A DNA stretch of 60,875 nt, taken from JAFGMR01 sp964632755 (GTDB lineage Archaea; Halobacteriota; Methanosarcinia; Methanotrichales; Methanotrichaceae). The notes beneath the pieces were generated by a model. That model worked only from the letters and a program-made list of their open reading frames with translations, had not been told where the DNA came from and did not search any database. The DNA lies in NCBI GenBank assembly GCA_964632755.1, contig CAZWDT010000005.1, forward strand, positions 1 to 60,875. The letters run 5' to 3'. Of the stretch, positions 44,978-53,006 are shown one piece after another. Numbering within the stretch: position 1 is the first letter of the stretch; each line of letters starts with the position of its first letter. The position numbers and the translations under genes were made by a program.

Positions 44978-46180
44978 ATGACCGATCAGTTCTCCTTTAG
45001 GATCCTCAAGGAGGATTGCAGATGCAAAGCCCGGTTGGGGACTATCAGTACCAGGCGGGGGTGCATCCATACGCCTTGCTTCGTCCCCGTTGCCACATTC
45101 GCCTCGGTGAGGTCGCTTGACTCAAACGATCTGGAGCAGCTCGGGGCAGAGTGTGCCCTTGCCAACACCTACCACCTGCATCAGTCGCCCGGCGACGAGG
45201 TGATACGCGATCTGGGCGGGCTGCATCGATTCATGAGCTTTCCAAAGCCAATATTCTCCGACTCCGGGGGGTTCCAGGCCTTCTCGTTCGGCCTAGGGCG
45301 GGAGCACAACATCGGAAAGATCGGCTGCATCTTTCCAGGGAAAAGGCGATTCGGCGAAGGTCGGGAGAACCTGACCCGCATCACTGATGAGGGAATCGCC
45401 TTCAGGAGCCAGCACGATGGAGCTAGACACTGGCTCGATGCTAAAAAATCCATGGTCATACAATCCAACTTGGGGTCGGATATCGTAATGGCCTTCGACG
45501 AGTGCACATCGCCCCTCTCGGAATACGAGTACATCAAGGAGGCTATGGAGCGAAGCCACCGCTGGGGCGAAATCTCCCTCCAATGCAGGGACAAGAGGCA
45601 GGCCATCTACGGCGTGATTCATGGGGGCTGGTTCGAGGACCTCCGCCGGGAGAGCACCGATTTCTCCGCTTCGCTGCCCTTCGACGGCCTGGCGATCGGT
45701 GGGTCGCTTGGCCAAAGCAAGGAGGATATGCATCGAGTGCTGGACTGGGTGGTCTCTGCCTTGGAGGGGGATGGCCGTCCACGTCATCTGCTCGGCATAG
45801 GCGAGATCGACGATATATTTGAGGCTGTGGGGCGGGGCGTGGACACCTTCGACTGCGTAAATCCGACGAGGATTGCCCGAAGGGGCAGCCTCTACATCTC
45901 GCCGGAGTCTGGGGGGCGCCCTGAAAACCATTTCCGGATATCCATAAAGGCCGCCCGATTCAGGACGGACGATCTCCCAATCGATCCAGGATGCTCCTGC
46001 CCCACCTGCCAGCGCTACTCCCGCGCCTATCTGAGACACCTCTTTGCGGCAAACGAGCTATCCTACTATCGTCTCGCATCCATTCACAACCTCCACTTCG
46101 TGCTCGCCCTCATGAGGAATATCCAGAAGAGCATAGGGGAGGGATCCTTTCAGGAGCTGAAGGGTAGATGGCTGGGGTAG
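44978..46180 (+). CDS. tgt: Bacterial-type tRNA-guanine transglycosylase
   Basis: This 400-residue enzyme exchanges guanine in tRNA for a 7-deazaguanine base. It is the bacterial/eukaryotic (position 34) type: ANTYHLHQSPGDEVI, SDSGGFQAFSFG, VMAFDECTSPL, the nucleophile Asp in RGVDTFDCVNPTR, and zinc ligands CSCPTC with IHNLHF. It lacks the extra C-terminal domains of archaeosine transglycosylase. The base-binding loop reads AIGGSLGQSKEDM where most bacterial enzymes have AIGGLAVGE, so the preferred base may differ. The start has GGAGGG upstream. It is followed after six bases by a YhhQ-type transporter, a classic queuine/preQ1 salvage pairing. Confidence 0.88.
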   Translation: MTDQFSFRILKEDCRCKARLGTISTRRGCIHTPCFVPVATFASVRSLDSNDLEQLGAECALANTYHLHQSPGDEVIRDLGGLHRFMSFPKPIFSDSGGFQAFSFGLGREHNIGKIGCIFPGKRRFGEGRENLTRITDEGIAFRSQHDGARHWLDAKKSMVIQSNLGSDIVMAFDECTSPLSEYEYIKEAMERSHRWGEISLQCRDKRQAIYGVIHGGWFEDLRRESTDFSASLPFDGLAIGGSLGQSKEDMHRVLDWVVSALEGDGRPRHLLGIGEIDDIFEAVGRGVDTFDCVNPTRIARRGSLYISPESGGRPENHFRISIKAARFRTDDLPIDPGCSCPTCQRYSRAYLRHLFAANELSYYRLASIHNLHFVLALMRNIQKSIGEGSFQELKGRWLG

Positions 46181-46186
46181 CGACAG

Positions 46187-46909
46187 ATGGGGGATGATAT
46201 GAGCCACGGAATTGTAAAGCGCATGCTTGCGTTCAAGATGGACCGCACCCAGGCCACGATAATCCTCTGCGGCACCTACATCTTCTTCGCCCTTGCCGGG
46301 AACGTGGCAGCAACGAAGGTCGTCTCCCTCGGAGATCTGGTGATGGATGCTGGCTTCATCTATGCTCTCACATTCACCTGGAGGGATCTAATACACAAGC
46401 AGTTGGGAAGGAGGGCTGCCTTGACCACCATCTGGTTCAGCGCCGGTGCCTGCCTAGGAGCGGCCCTCTACTTCCAGCTTGTGGTCCTCCTTCCTGCCGA
46501 GCCGAGCTGGAGTCAGGCTGGCGGTCAGGCGGCATGGTCCTTTCTATTCGGACTTGCCGATGCTGGGGGGCCTTGGTGGCACTCGATCTTCTCCCTCCAG
46601 ATGAGGGTGGTGCTGGGATCTATCATCACAGGGCTGATCGCCGAGCTATTGGACACGTTCGTATATGAACAATGGGCGGGTGGATGGGGAATGAACAGGC
46701 CTCAATGGACGAGGGTCTTCGTCTCGAACTCCCTATCAATCCCCGTAGACAGCCTGCTCTTCCCCCTCATCGCCTTCTCAGGTATTGTCAGCTCCGAGAC
46801 CATGGTGCAGATGTTTCAGACCAATCTCGCGATAAAGGCCCTGATCACAGTCCTCTCCTTCTGGACCATATATCTCGTCCCTGAAGAGCGGATCTACAGG
46901 GATCGGTAG
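46187..46909 (+). CDS. YhhQ/VUT-family 7-deazapurine transporter
   Basis: This 240-residue membrane protein has about six helices and the VUT/YhhQ plan: TYIFFALAGNVAATKVVSLG, ALTFTWRDLIHKQLGRRAAL, QMRVVLGSIITGLIAELLDT and the DSLLFPLIAFSG helix. YhhQ-type proteins take up queuosine precursors (preQ0, preQ1 or queuine). Following tgt by six bases, it very probably supplies that enzyme with an imported base. An alternative ATG at 46199 has a G-rich stretch before it. I see no queuosine biosynthesis genes in the window, which fits a salvage-only route. Confidence 0.82.
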   Translation: MGDDMSHGIVKRMLAFKMDRTQATIILCGTYIFFALAGNVAATKVVSLGDLVMDAGFIYALTFTWRDLIHKQLGRRAALTTIWFSAGACLGAALYFQLVVLLPAEPSWSQAGGQAAWSFLFGLADAGGPWWHSIFSLQMRVVLGSIITGLIAELLDTFVYEQWAGGWGMNRPQWTRVFVSNSLSIPVDSLLFPLIAFSGIVSSETMVQMFQTNLAIKALITVLSFWTIYLVPEERIYRDR

Positions 46910-46990
46910 ATTTAGTGGTCCTCGTCCCGAGGATGAGAAACGCGAGCGACAGCTTTATACCATTTCACGTCAATCGCAGATCGAATTTTT

Positions 46991-47434
46991 ATGAGATGCC
47001 GAAGGATGTTAGGGCTTTCCCTGCTGGTCCTCTTGCTGGCCTGGATGACCTGCTCCGCCGCGCTCGTGCCGGTGAACTTCGCCGCAGGAAGGGACACCAA
47101 ATGGTCTTATGGAGTCTCCGTCGCCAACTACGACGCCGGAGCTGCTTTCACAGAGTCCTATAACGATGCCGAGCATCTGTTGATCGACTCGCACATCTCC
47201 AGCAGATCGTACGGACCAGGCACTGGCTCATTGGAGGCCAGCATCAACTCGGAGGTGATAGGCAGCGCCCATATTGCCTGGCAATCGGTTGAGCAAGGTC
47301 GCCTCGGGCGGCCGATGGTAGTAGGCCGCTCGGTGGAAGACATGACCGGGGTCTTCTCCGTAGAGAAGTTTATCCAGCTCTGGTCGGGGAACTCATCGGG
47401 CGAAGTCAGCATCGACTGGCTTCCATGCTTCTGA
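46991..47434 (+). CDS. Small secreted protein, possibly lineage-specific
   Basis: This protein of about 147 residues has a clear signal peptide (MLGLSLLVLLLAWMTCSAAL) and a Ser/Gly/Ala-rich beta-type mature part (WSYGVSVANYDAGAAFTES; LLIDSHISSRSYGPGTGSLE). The alternating small and polar residues faintly recall the N-terminal 600 residues of the giant protein, but the likeness is too weak for homology by eye. Two ATGs (46991 and 47006) are possible starts. No known domain. Confidence 0.65.
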   Translation: MRCRRMLGLSLLVLLLAWMTCSAALVPVNFAAGRDTKWSYGVSVANYDAGAAFTESYNDAEHLLIDSHISSRSYGPGTGSLEASINSEVIGSAHIAWQSVEQGRLGRPMVVGRSVEDMTGVFSVEKFIQLWSGNSSGEVSIDWLPCF

Positions 47435-47508
47435 TGATCCATCATCGATCGGCCTTGGAATGTCACTCCTCGCACAAGATTTTAATCCCATCCCGTCGAT
47501 GGAATGCC

Positions 47509-48114
47509 ATGCTCACGTTGGATGAGGGAAAGATGGCAGTCTCCCTGGCCAGAGAGGCACTTACAACATACATAGATCGGCATGAGAGGATCGCAAGCGT
47601 TGACCTGCCGGGCGTATTTCAAGAGCGTCGCGGCGTATTCGTAACACTCCACGAGTATGGAGAGCTCCGTGGATGCATAGGCTATCCCCAGCCCGTCATG
47701 CCCCTGGGCAAGGCCATAATCGACTCGGCAATCCAGGCAGGTACCGGCGATCCTCGCTTCCCAAAAGTAGGGGCTGACGAGCTCGACCGCCTGATAGTTG
47801 AAGTTACCATTCTGACCGAGCCGCAGCCATTCTTGGTGGAGAAACGAAGGCTTCCTGATGAGGTGAGGATAGGCAAGCACGGGCTGATAGTCTCCCGGGG
47901 CATCTTCTCCGGGCTGCTCCTCCCTCAGGTGGCGACGGAGTGGGGCTTCGACTCCATGGACTTCCTGGCTCAGACATGCCTGAAGGCAGGATTGCCTCCG
48001 GATGCGTGGCTGGATAAGGAGACCGATGTCATGTTCTTCGAGGCCCAGATCTTCTCGGAGGATGGGCCTCGGGGCGTTGTGAACGAGAAGCTGCTTTCGG
48101 AGTGCCAGGGTTGA
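47509..48114 (+). CDS. AMMECR1-domain protein
   Basis: This 201-residue protein matches the AMMECR1 family shared by archaea and eukaryotes. It has GVFVTLHEYGELRGCIGYPQ (the family hallmark LRGCIG), VEVTILTEPQPF, IGKHGLIVSRG, and LLLPQVATEWGFDSMDFLAQ with CLKAGLPPDAW. The molecular function is not settled, although a conserved Cys in LRGCIG suggests catalysis. The ATG at 47509 follows a TATA-like GATTTTAA by about 30 bases. Earlier in-frame starts lie in the upstream spacer. The next gene starts eight bases after its stop. Confidence 0.9.
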   Translation: MLTLDEGKMAVSLAREALTTYIDRHERIASVDLPGVFQERRGVFVTLHEYGELRGCIGYPQPVMPLGKAIIDSAIQAGTGDPRFPKVGADELDRLIVEVTILTEPQPFLVEKRRLPDEVRIGKHGLIVSRGIFSGLLLPQVATEWGFDSMDFLAQTCLKAGLPPDAWLDKETDVMFFEAQIFSEDGPRGVVNEKLLSECQG

Positions 48115-48121
48115 TCTCCAG

Positions 48122-49440
48122 GTGAAGTCCTGCAGAGGGAGAGTGGGAGCGTTCAAGCGATCGCGATTTGCTGCCATCGTGTTAATTGTGATCGCATCCA
48201 TCATCGCAGTAGGTTCGGCCGAGGCCAGCCTCTCCAGCTCCTCCTCCCTCTTCCTCGACGTCTACGTCGACGAGTCAGGCCGAGCCCTCTTGACCGGCTA
48301 TGTGGATCCAGAAGGCCTTGGCGGCCTCTCGGTGCTTGGATCCTCCCAGTACAGCTACGATGACCAGAGCGGACAGCTTTATGCGATCACAGACTCCTTA
48401 ACCTGGAAGTCGGGGGAGGCTTGGGCAATCAACTTCTCCACCATGACCCCTTACGACGACTTCCATGTCGCCTTCTACCTCCCGGGCAGGGTCTTGCTCA
48501 GCAGGATCAGCCCCTCCCCTGGGCTGGAATACCTAGTATCCGCCTCGAACGACTCGATGGTGATCGAGTTTCAAGGCCAGGCGGTGAAGGATCCTGCCTT
48601 GGCAATCGAGTTTCGCCAGCCGCTTGAGTCGGCTCAGGAGGACGAGGCGGAGTCGTCCTACAGCGGCCTGCCGCTGCCCCTCGCCCTAGCCGTGGCAGCG
48701 GGGCTGATACTCCTCCTCCTGGGATTCTGGAGGATTCGAAGCAGGTCATCTGGCGATGGAGGGGGCGAGCCTTCGGTCGAGCGAGAGCCCCACCATGAGG
48801 ATGGCCGACCCGATGAGAGGATTTCGGATGATGGCGTTTCTAAGGAGAGAGCTTCGGATGATGGCGTTTCTAAGGAGAGAGCTTCGGATGATGGCGCTTC
48901 CAAGGAGNNNNNNNNNNNNNNNNNNNNNNNNNNNNNNNNNNNNNNNNNNNNNNNNNNNNNNNNNNNNNNNNNNNNNNNNNNNNNNNNNNNNNNNNNNNNN
49001 NNNNNNNTTCGGATGATGGCGTTTCTAAGGAGAGAGCTTCGGATGATGGCGCTTCCAAGGAGAGAGCTTCGGATGATGGCGAGGGTGGGCTAGAAGAGGC
49101 CGTCACCCCAAGCGACGCAGGTCCATCGAGGACTTCGGAGGAGGCGGACGCGACCGACGGCCAGGTCGTATTCGGCGCTGGGCCCCTTGAGGTGAGTACC
49201 CAGATGGCAGCAGTGATGGAGACGCTGACAGCTAGGGAGCGTTCTGTCATGGAGACTCTGATCTCTCATGGCGGGCGGATGACGCAAGCGAATATCAGGT
49301 ACGAGACAGGCATCCCCAAGTCGTCCCTGACCGGCATTCTGATCTCACTTGAGCGGAGACGAATGATCCGCAAGAAAGGTTGGGGCAGGACCAATGTGAT
49401 CGAGCTTTGCGAATGGCTGGCCGGTGGCGACGAGGGCTGA
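48122..49440 (+). CDS. Membrane-anchored winged-helix protein with repeat linker (gapped)
   Basis: A GTG start gives a signal/anchor (FAAIVLIVIASIIAVGSAEA), a beta-rich outer domain (LFLDVYVDESGRALLTGYVD), a membrane helix (LPLALAVAAGLILLLLGFW), and a linker of 10-residue repeats (SDDGVSKERA or SDDGASKERA). The C-terminus is a winged helix (LTARERSVMETLISHGGRMT; NIRYETGIPKSSLTGILISL). The apparent frame change is caused by the 100-N gap: 100 is not a multiple of three. Reading the same repeat frame on each side gives one protein. The topology puts the DNA-binding domain inside, as in membrane-bound archaeal regulators. Its neighbour is AMMECR1. Confidence 0.75.
48824..49080 (+). repeat. 30-bp tandem repeats broken by an assembly gap
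   Basis: The unit TCGGATGATGGCGTTTCTAA plus GGAGAGAGCT encodes SDDGVSKERA, with a V/A alternate. Two and a bit copies lie before the gap and two and a bit after it. The array has collapsed or failed to assemble, so the true copy number is unknown. Confidence 0.85.
48908..49007. other. Assembly gap of 100 N
   Basis: Exactly 100 N is a placeholder for a gap of unknown size. Keeping both flanks in one frame requires the real missing length to be 5 plus a multiple of 30 if all units are perfect. Confidence 0.98.
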
Positions 49441-49484
49441 TCTCACGAAAGATTTAATACGCAACCGGTCTACCCTTCTCAGGG

Positions 49485-49925
49485 GTGAATGATCTGTCGT
49501 GGGGATATGGATTGAGACTGTCGTTGTTGGCCATTGTCCTTCTTTCTTTCGTGGCGATGGGCCAGGATTCGAACTATACGGTAACGCTGAAGGAGAACGA
49601 GACCCTCGGCTCTTATCTAGCCGACGATATGGGCTTTGCCCTCTACTTCTTTGCAGAGGATGCTCCGGGAAACGAGTCAAGCGCCTGCTATGGTGATTGT
49701 GCCGCCAACTGGCCTCCCTTCTTCGCGGCTGAGATAATCGTCCCAGCAAAGCTCGATGCGAGCGACTTCGCAGCCATGGTCAGGGACGATGGAACAGTCC
49801 AGATGACCTATAAGGGATGGCCGCTCTACACCTTCGTGGATGATATCAGCCCCGGCGATGTCAACGGCCAAGGAATAAGTGGACTCTGGTCCGTGGTGAA
49901 TCCGGAGAGGTTTCCCCTCGCCTGA
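49485..49925 (+). CDS. Secreted PF03640-type repeat protein
   Basis: This 146-residue exported protein has a signal segment (LRLSLLAIVLLSFVAMG) and two copies of the short secreted repeat of unknown function (PF03640, COG4315). The repeats are LGSYLADDMGFALYFFAEDA with SACYGDCAANWPPF, and VQMTYKGWPLYTFVDDISPG with GLWSVVNP. The family is common in bacterial lipoproteins and halophilic or methanogenic archaea, and its function is not known. The Cys pair in ACYGDC may form a disulfide. It is preceded by its own TATA-like GATTTAATAC and is followed by a permease gene. Confidence 0.85.
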   Translation: MNDLSWGYGLRLSLLAIVLLSFVAMGQDSNYTVTLKENETLGSYLADDMGFALYFFAEDAPGNESSACYGDCAANWPPFFAAEIIVPAKLDASDFAAMVRDDGTVQMTYKGWPLYTFVDDISPGDVNGQGISGLWSVVNPERFPLA

Positions 49926-49954
49926 GGAAAGGGCGGGGTTAATCCTCTCCATCC

Positions 49955-51262
49955 TTGGTTCTATCAGGAGTGGCCATATTGGAGAACGATAGCCCTGCAC
50001 TTAAGCGAGAGCTGGGCTGGCTGGAGGTCACCCTTACCGGCGTCGGCCTGACTCTTGGAGCAGGGATATACGCCCTGATCGGGGAGGCTTCCGCCCTTGC
50101 GGGCAATGCCGTTTGGCTCGCCTTCGTCCTCTCCGCGATTGTTGCCATCCTCACAGGGCTTAGCTACGCCGAGCTCTCCTCCCTCTTCCCGAAGGCGAGC
50201 GCTGAGCATGAGTATACGCTGCAGGCCTTCGGAGCAAGGCCTGCCCTGGTGATCGGTTGGTTGATCATACTGAGCGGGGCAGTTGGCGCATCCGCGGTGG
50301 CATTGGGATTTGCTGCATACCTAAGAGCCCTCCTTGGGGTCCCAGCCATGCCCTCCGCCCTTCTGCTGATAGTGCTCTTGTCCCTGATTCTGCTAGTTGG
50401 GATAAAAGAGGCGGCCTGGTTGGCAATCCTTGCGACCTTCGTCGAGGCTTTCGGCCTACTGTTGGTGATCTTCGTGGGACTTCCCTATCTCGGGGAGGTC
50501 AACTACTTTGAGATGCCATCCGGGATCTCCGGCGTCTTCCAGGCTTCAGCCCTTCTCTTCTTCGCCTACCAGGGCTTCGAGGAGATGGTCAAGCTCTCCG
50601 AGGAGACGAGGGACCCAGAGAGGACGATTCCCCGGGCGCTGATCAGCGCAGTTGCCATATGCATTCTCCTCTACGTGATGGTTGCCGTAAGCGCGGTGAG
50701 CGTCATGGGTTGGGAGCCCCTTGGAGCCTCCCCTGCACCCTTCGCCGAGATCGCCTTCGCCGCTCTTGGAAAGGATGCCTTCGTCGTGATCTCTGTGATC
50801 GCCCTCTTCGCCACGGCAAACACCGTCCTGCTCCTTCTCCTCGCCTCATCTCGCATGATATATGGAATGGCCCGCTCGTCCCATCTGCCCCACGCCCTGT
50901 CCTCTGTCCATCCTGGCAGGAGGACGCCAAGGAATGCCATACTGGTTACCATGGCGGTCTCCATGATATTCGTCCTCGTGGGAGATATCGTCCTTGTGGC
51001 CAACTTGACCAACTTCACCATCTACGTCGCTTTCATCACCGTAAACGGTGCCTTGATCCGCTTGCGATGGTGCAAGCCTCATTTGATCAGGCCCTTTCGG
51101 GTTCCCATCTCGTTGGGATGGATGCCACTCTTGCCTGTCCTCGGAATCCTCAGTTGCGCCTTCATGCTGATGCAGCTGCCGACCCAGGTGCTAGTCGGAG
51201 GCGGCCTCCTGACGATCATGGGATGGCTCCTCTTCCCTAGGATCTCCAGAGGAGGCGAGTGA
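49955..51262 (+). CDS. APC-family amino acid permease
   Basis: This protein of about 430 residues has 12 predicted helices and belongs to the amino acid-polyamine-organocation superfamily. It begins LGWLEVTLTGVGLTLGAGIY with the family's GxGIY-type unwound helix, then FAYQGFEEMVKLSEETRDPE (the conserved helix 6 region with FxxF/YxGFE) and RMIYGMARSSHLPHALSSVH. The substrate cannot be read. The start is uncertain: TTG at 49982 lies eight bases after AGGAG, while GTG at 49970 and TTG at 49955 are also open. The last 72 bases overlap the convergent phosphoesterase gene. Confidence 0.88.
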   Translation: MVLSGVAILENDSPALKRELGWLEVTLTGVGLTLGAGIYALIGEASALAGNAVWLAFVLSAIVAILTGLSYAELSSLFPKASAEHEYTLQAFGARPALVIGWLIILSGAVGASAVALGFAAYLRALLGVPAMPSALLLIVLLSLILLVGIKEAAWLAILATFVEAFGLLLVIFVGLPYLGEVNYFEMPSGISGVFQASALLFFAYQGFEEMVKLSEETRDPERTIPRALISAVAICILLYVMVAVSAVSVMGWEPLGASPAPFAEIAFAALGKDAFVVISVIALFATANTVLLLLLASSRMIYGMARSSHLPHALSSVHPGRRTPRNAILVTMAVSMIFVLVGDIVLVANLTNFTIYVAFITVNGALIRLRWCKPHLIRPFRVPISLGWMPLLPVLGILSCAFMLMQLPTQVLVGGGLLTIMGWLLFPRISRGGE

Positions 51263-51772
51263 TCGGGCATACCTCAAGTAATTGCATACAGGCTCGCCCA
51301 GGGGGATAATCCGTCCCCTCGAGAGCCCATCTTCTATGGTGATCTCCGCAATCGTGGGCGGCGACATGCGGGGAAGCGTGGGGCTTCCGGGGCAGAGGAT
51401 GAGCTTTCCTTTGATCTCCTCGACAAGGGGGCGATGGATATGGCCGAAGATGAGGATGTCTGCCTCCATCTCTCTCGCAAGCATTATGGGTCCAAGCGAG
51501 TCCCTGGAGAGGGAGGCCTGATGGACGATCCCGATTCGGACCCCCTCCACCTCGAAGACCCGCCTCTCCGGCAGAATTCGCCTGAGGGTCGGAGAGTCGC
51601 TGTTGCCGAAGACGGCCTCAACTTGCCCCATCTCTTCCAATGAGCGCAACGCCTCGATCGTCGTGAAGTCCCCGGCATGTACCAGGAGGTCTGCACCCTC
51701 TAGCCTGGATGAGATGAGATGGGGCATCCTTCCTTCCAGGTGGGTGTCGGCGAGCGCCAACAATCGGATCAT
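51191..51772 (-). CDS. YfcE/MJ0936-type metallophosphoesterase
   Basis: This 193-residue protein has the calcineurin-like signature in order: LALADTHLEGR (D-x-H), LLVHAGDFTT (GDF), VFGNSDSP (GNxD), GIVHQA and LIFGHIHRPL (GHxH), and LCPGSPTLPR. These ligate two metal ions for phosphodiester hydrolysis. The family cleaves model phosphodiesters, but its true substrate is unknown. The polar C-terminal tail (about 30 residues) runs antisense into the end of the permease gene. If translation ended earlier the enzyme would still be complete. It overlaps the upstream SIS gene by four bases (ATGA). Confidence 0.88.
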   Translation of the reverse strand: MIRLLALADTHLEGRMPHLISSRLEGADLLVHAGDFTTIEALRSLEEMGQVEAVFGNSDSPTLRRILPERRVFEVEGVRIGIVHQASLSRDSLGPIMLAREMEADILIFGHIHRPLVEEIKGKLILCPGSPTLPRMSPPTIAEITIEDGLSRGRIIPLGEPVCNYLRYARSLASSGDPREEEPSHDRQEAASD

Positions 51773-52962
51773 ACGTGCATGCGCCTCATGCCATCTTCGA
51801 CGATTCCAAGGAACTGTGCTCCAACCGCGACAACGCTGTTCGTGAATATGGACGTATTTATCTCGAAGATTGGGTAGCGATACTTCGAGTAGTTCGAGAC
51901 AAGCCAGCTTGTCGGCGTCATCTTCCCCTGGAAGATCTCTCTATAGTCCTCCTTCACCGGTATGTGGACTATGTCGTCGGCATTGCCTGACCGCTCGATC
52001 AAGGAGACCAGGTTCGAGTCGGGATTGGAGGTTATGGGCATTACATCAGCCCTCCTTCGCTGGGCGTTGAGGGTGCCCTCCAGGATCTCGTAGCTGTTTC
52101 CACTGCCGCTAATGGGGAGGTAGACGTCTCCTATCTGGAAGCTCGGCGTGTTGAAGTCTCTATCCCAGTAGCTGGACTTGTTCAGATGGGTGAACCTCAT
52201 CTCGAATGCCCGGGCGACCAGGCCGGACCTGCCCACCCCGCCGATGATATATCTACCGCTTCGGGGGAAGAGGCGGCCGAACCAGCGCTCCAGCCGCTCT
52301 CCGTCCATATCCATCATGAGCCGGGCGTTCTCCTCGAAGTCCACGATTGTTGAGCGATACTTGGGGCAGGACTTCTCGCAGACCCCTTGCAGCCTCATCT
52401 GGACGTCCATGAAGACGGCGTTGAGGAATGCCAGTACCTCCAGCTCGAACTCGGTGCCAAGTGGTGATAGGCGCGAGCGCATCTCCTTGTCTGTGGCGTA
52501 CTTTGTCCTTCCCTCGATCACAAGTATGGAGCCTTTCTCGTAGTCCTTGACGAGGTCGTAGGCCGTGCCGTCCTTGTTCGCGGTGATGAGCTCGATGGAG
52601 CCACCGTGGCTGATCACGTCGTAGATGTACTTGTTCACCGAGGGCGTCTCACCCGACCCGGAGACGGCTATTCCCAGGTTCTTCTTGCTGTTGTCGAAGT
52701 GGTTCTGGAGGGGGTCTTCGAGCGTACAGGGGAAGACGTTGTCGAAGTGGTTCTGGAGCAGCTGAAGAAAGCTATAGAGCGAGAGGGCACTGCGACCGGC
52801 GGCCAGGCCGTAGACGAACTTGTTCTCGTTGCTCGACCGAAGAAATGATACAATGGCGTCGGAGAAGCTGGCCACATCCGACATATCGAGGTGGAGCAGC
52901 TTCTCCAGGAAACCGCACTGAAGCGCGGTAGCATCGCGGAAGGTATCTATCTGACCGGACAT
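51769..52962 (-). CDS. Double SIS-domain protein
   Basis: This protein of about 397 residues has two sugar-isomerase (SIS) domains in tandem. The first contains VYGLAAGRSALSLYSFLQLL and LGIAVSGSGETPSVNKYI. The second contains YIIGGVGRSGLVARAFEMRF and VYLPISGSGNSYEILEGTLN. The pattern is close to 6-phospho-3-hexuloisomerase-type proteins but duplicated. It could be an isomerase or a sugar-phosphate-binding regulator. In the first domain LQNHFDN occurs twice, from a 48-bp tandem duplication with an exact 21-bp repeat (52690-52710 and 52738-52758). I choose the ATG at 52962. Coupled to the phosphoesterase gene by an ATGA overlap. Confidence 0.82.
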   Translation of the reverse strand: MSGQIDTFRDATALQCGFLEKLLHLDMSDVASFSDAIVSFLRSSNENKFVYGLAAGRSALSLYSFLQLLQNHFDNVFPCTLEDPLQNHFDNSKKNLGIAVSGSGETPSVNKYIYDVISHGGSIELITANKDGTAYDLVKDYEKGSILVIEGRTKYATDKEMRSRLSPLGTEFELEVLAFLNAVFMDVQMRLQGVCEKSCPKYRSTIVDFEENARLMMDMDGERLERWFGRLFPRSGRYIIGGVGRSGLVARAFEMRFTHLNKSSYWDRDFNTPSFQIGDVYLPISGSGNSYEILEGTLNAQRRRADVMPITSNPDSNLVSLIERSGNADDIVHIPVKEDYREIFQGKMTPTSWLVSNYSKYRYPIFEINTSIFTNSVVAVGAQFLGIVEDGMRRMHV

Positions 52963-53006
52963 AGGAGTACGTTTTGGATTGCCGGTCAAGATAAGCCTTT
53001 TCTCCC

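Noticed and set aside
48824..49080. CRISPR-like array from regularly spaced repeats.
   Set aside because: The 30-bp units are directly abutting, in frame and coding, with no spacers.
50659..51240. A 193-codon alternative frame inside the permease gene.
   Set aside because: It is out of frame with a well-conserved APC permease and has an Arg/His/Pro-rich, domain-free product.
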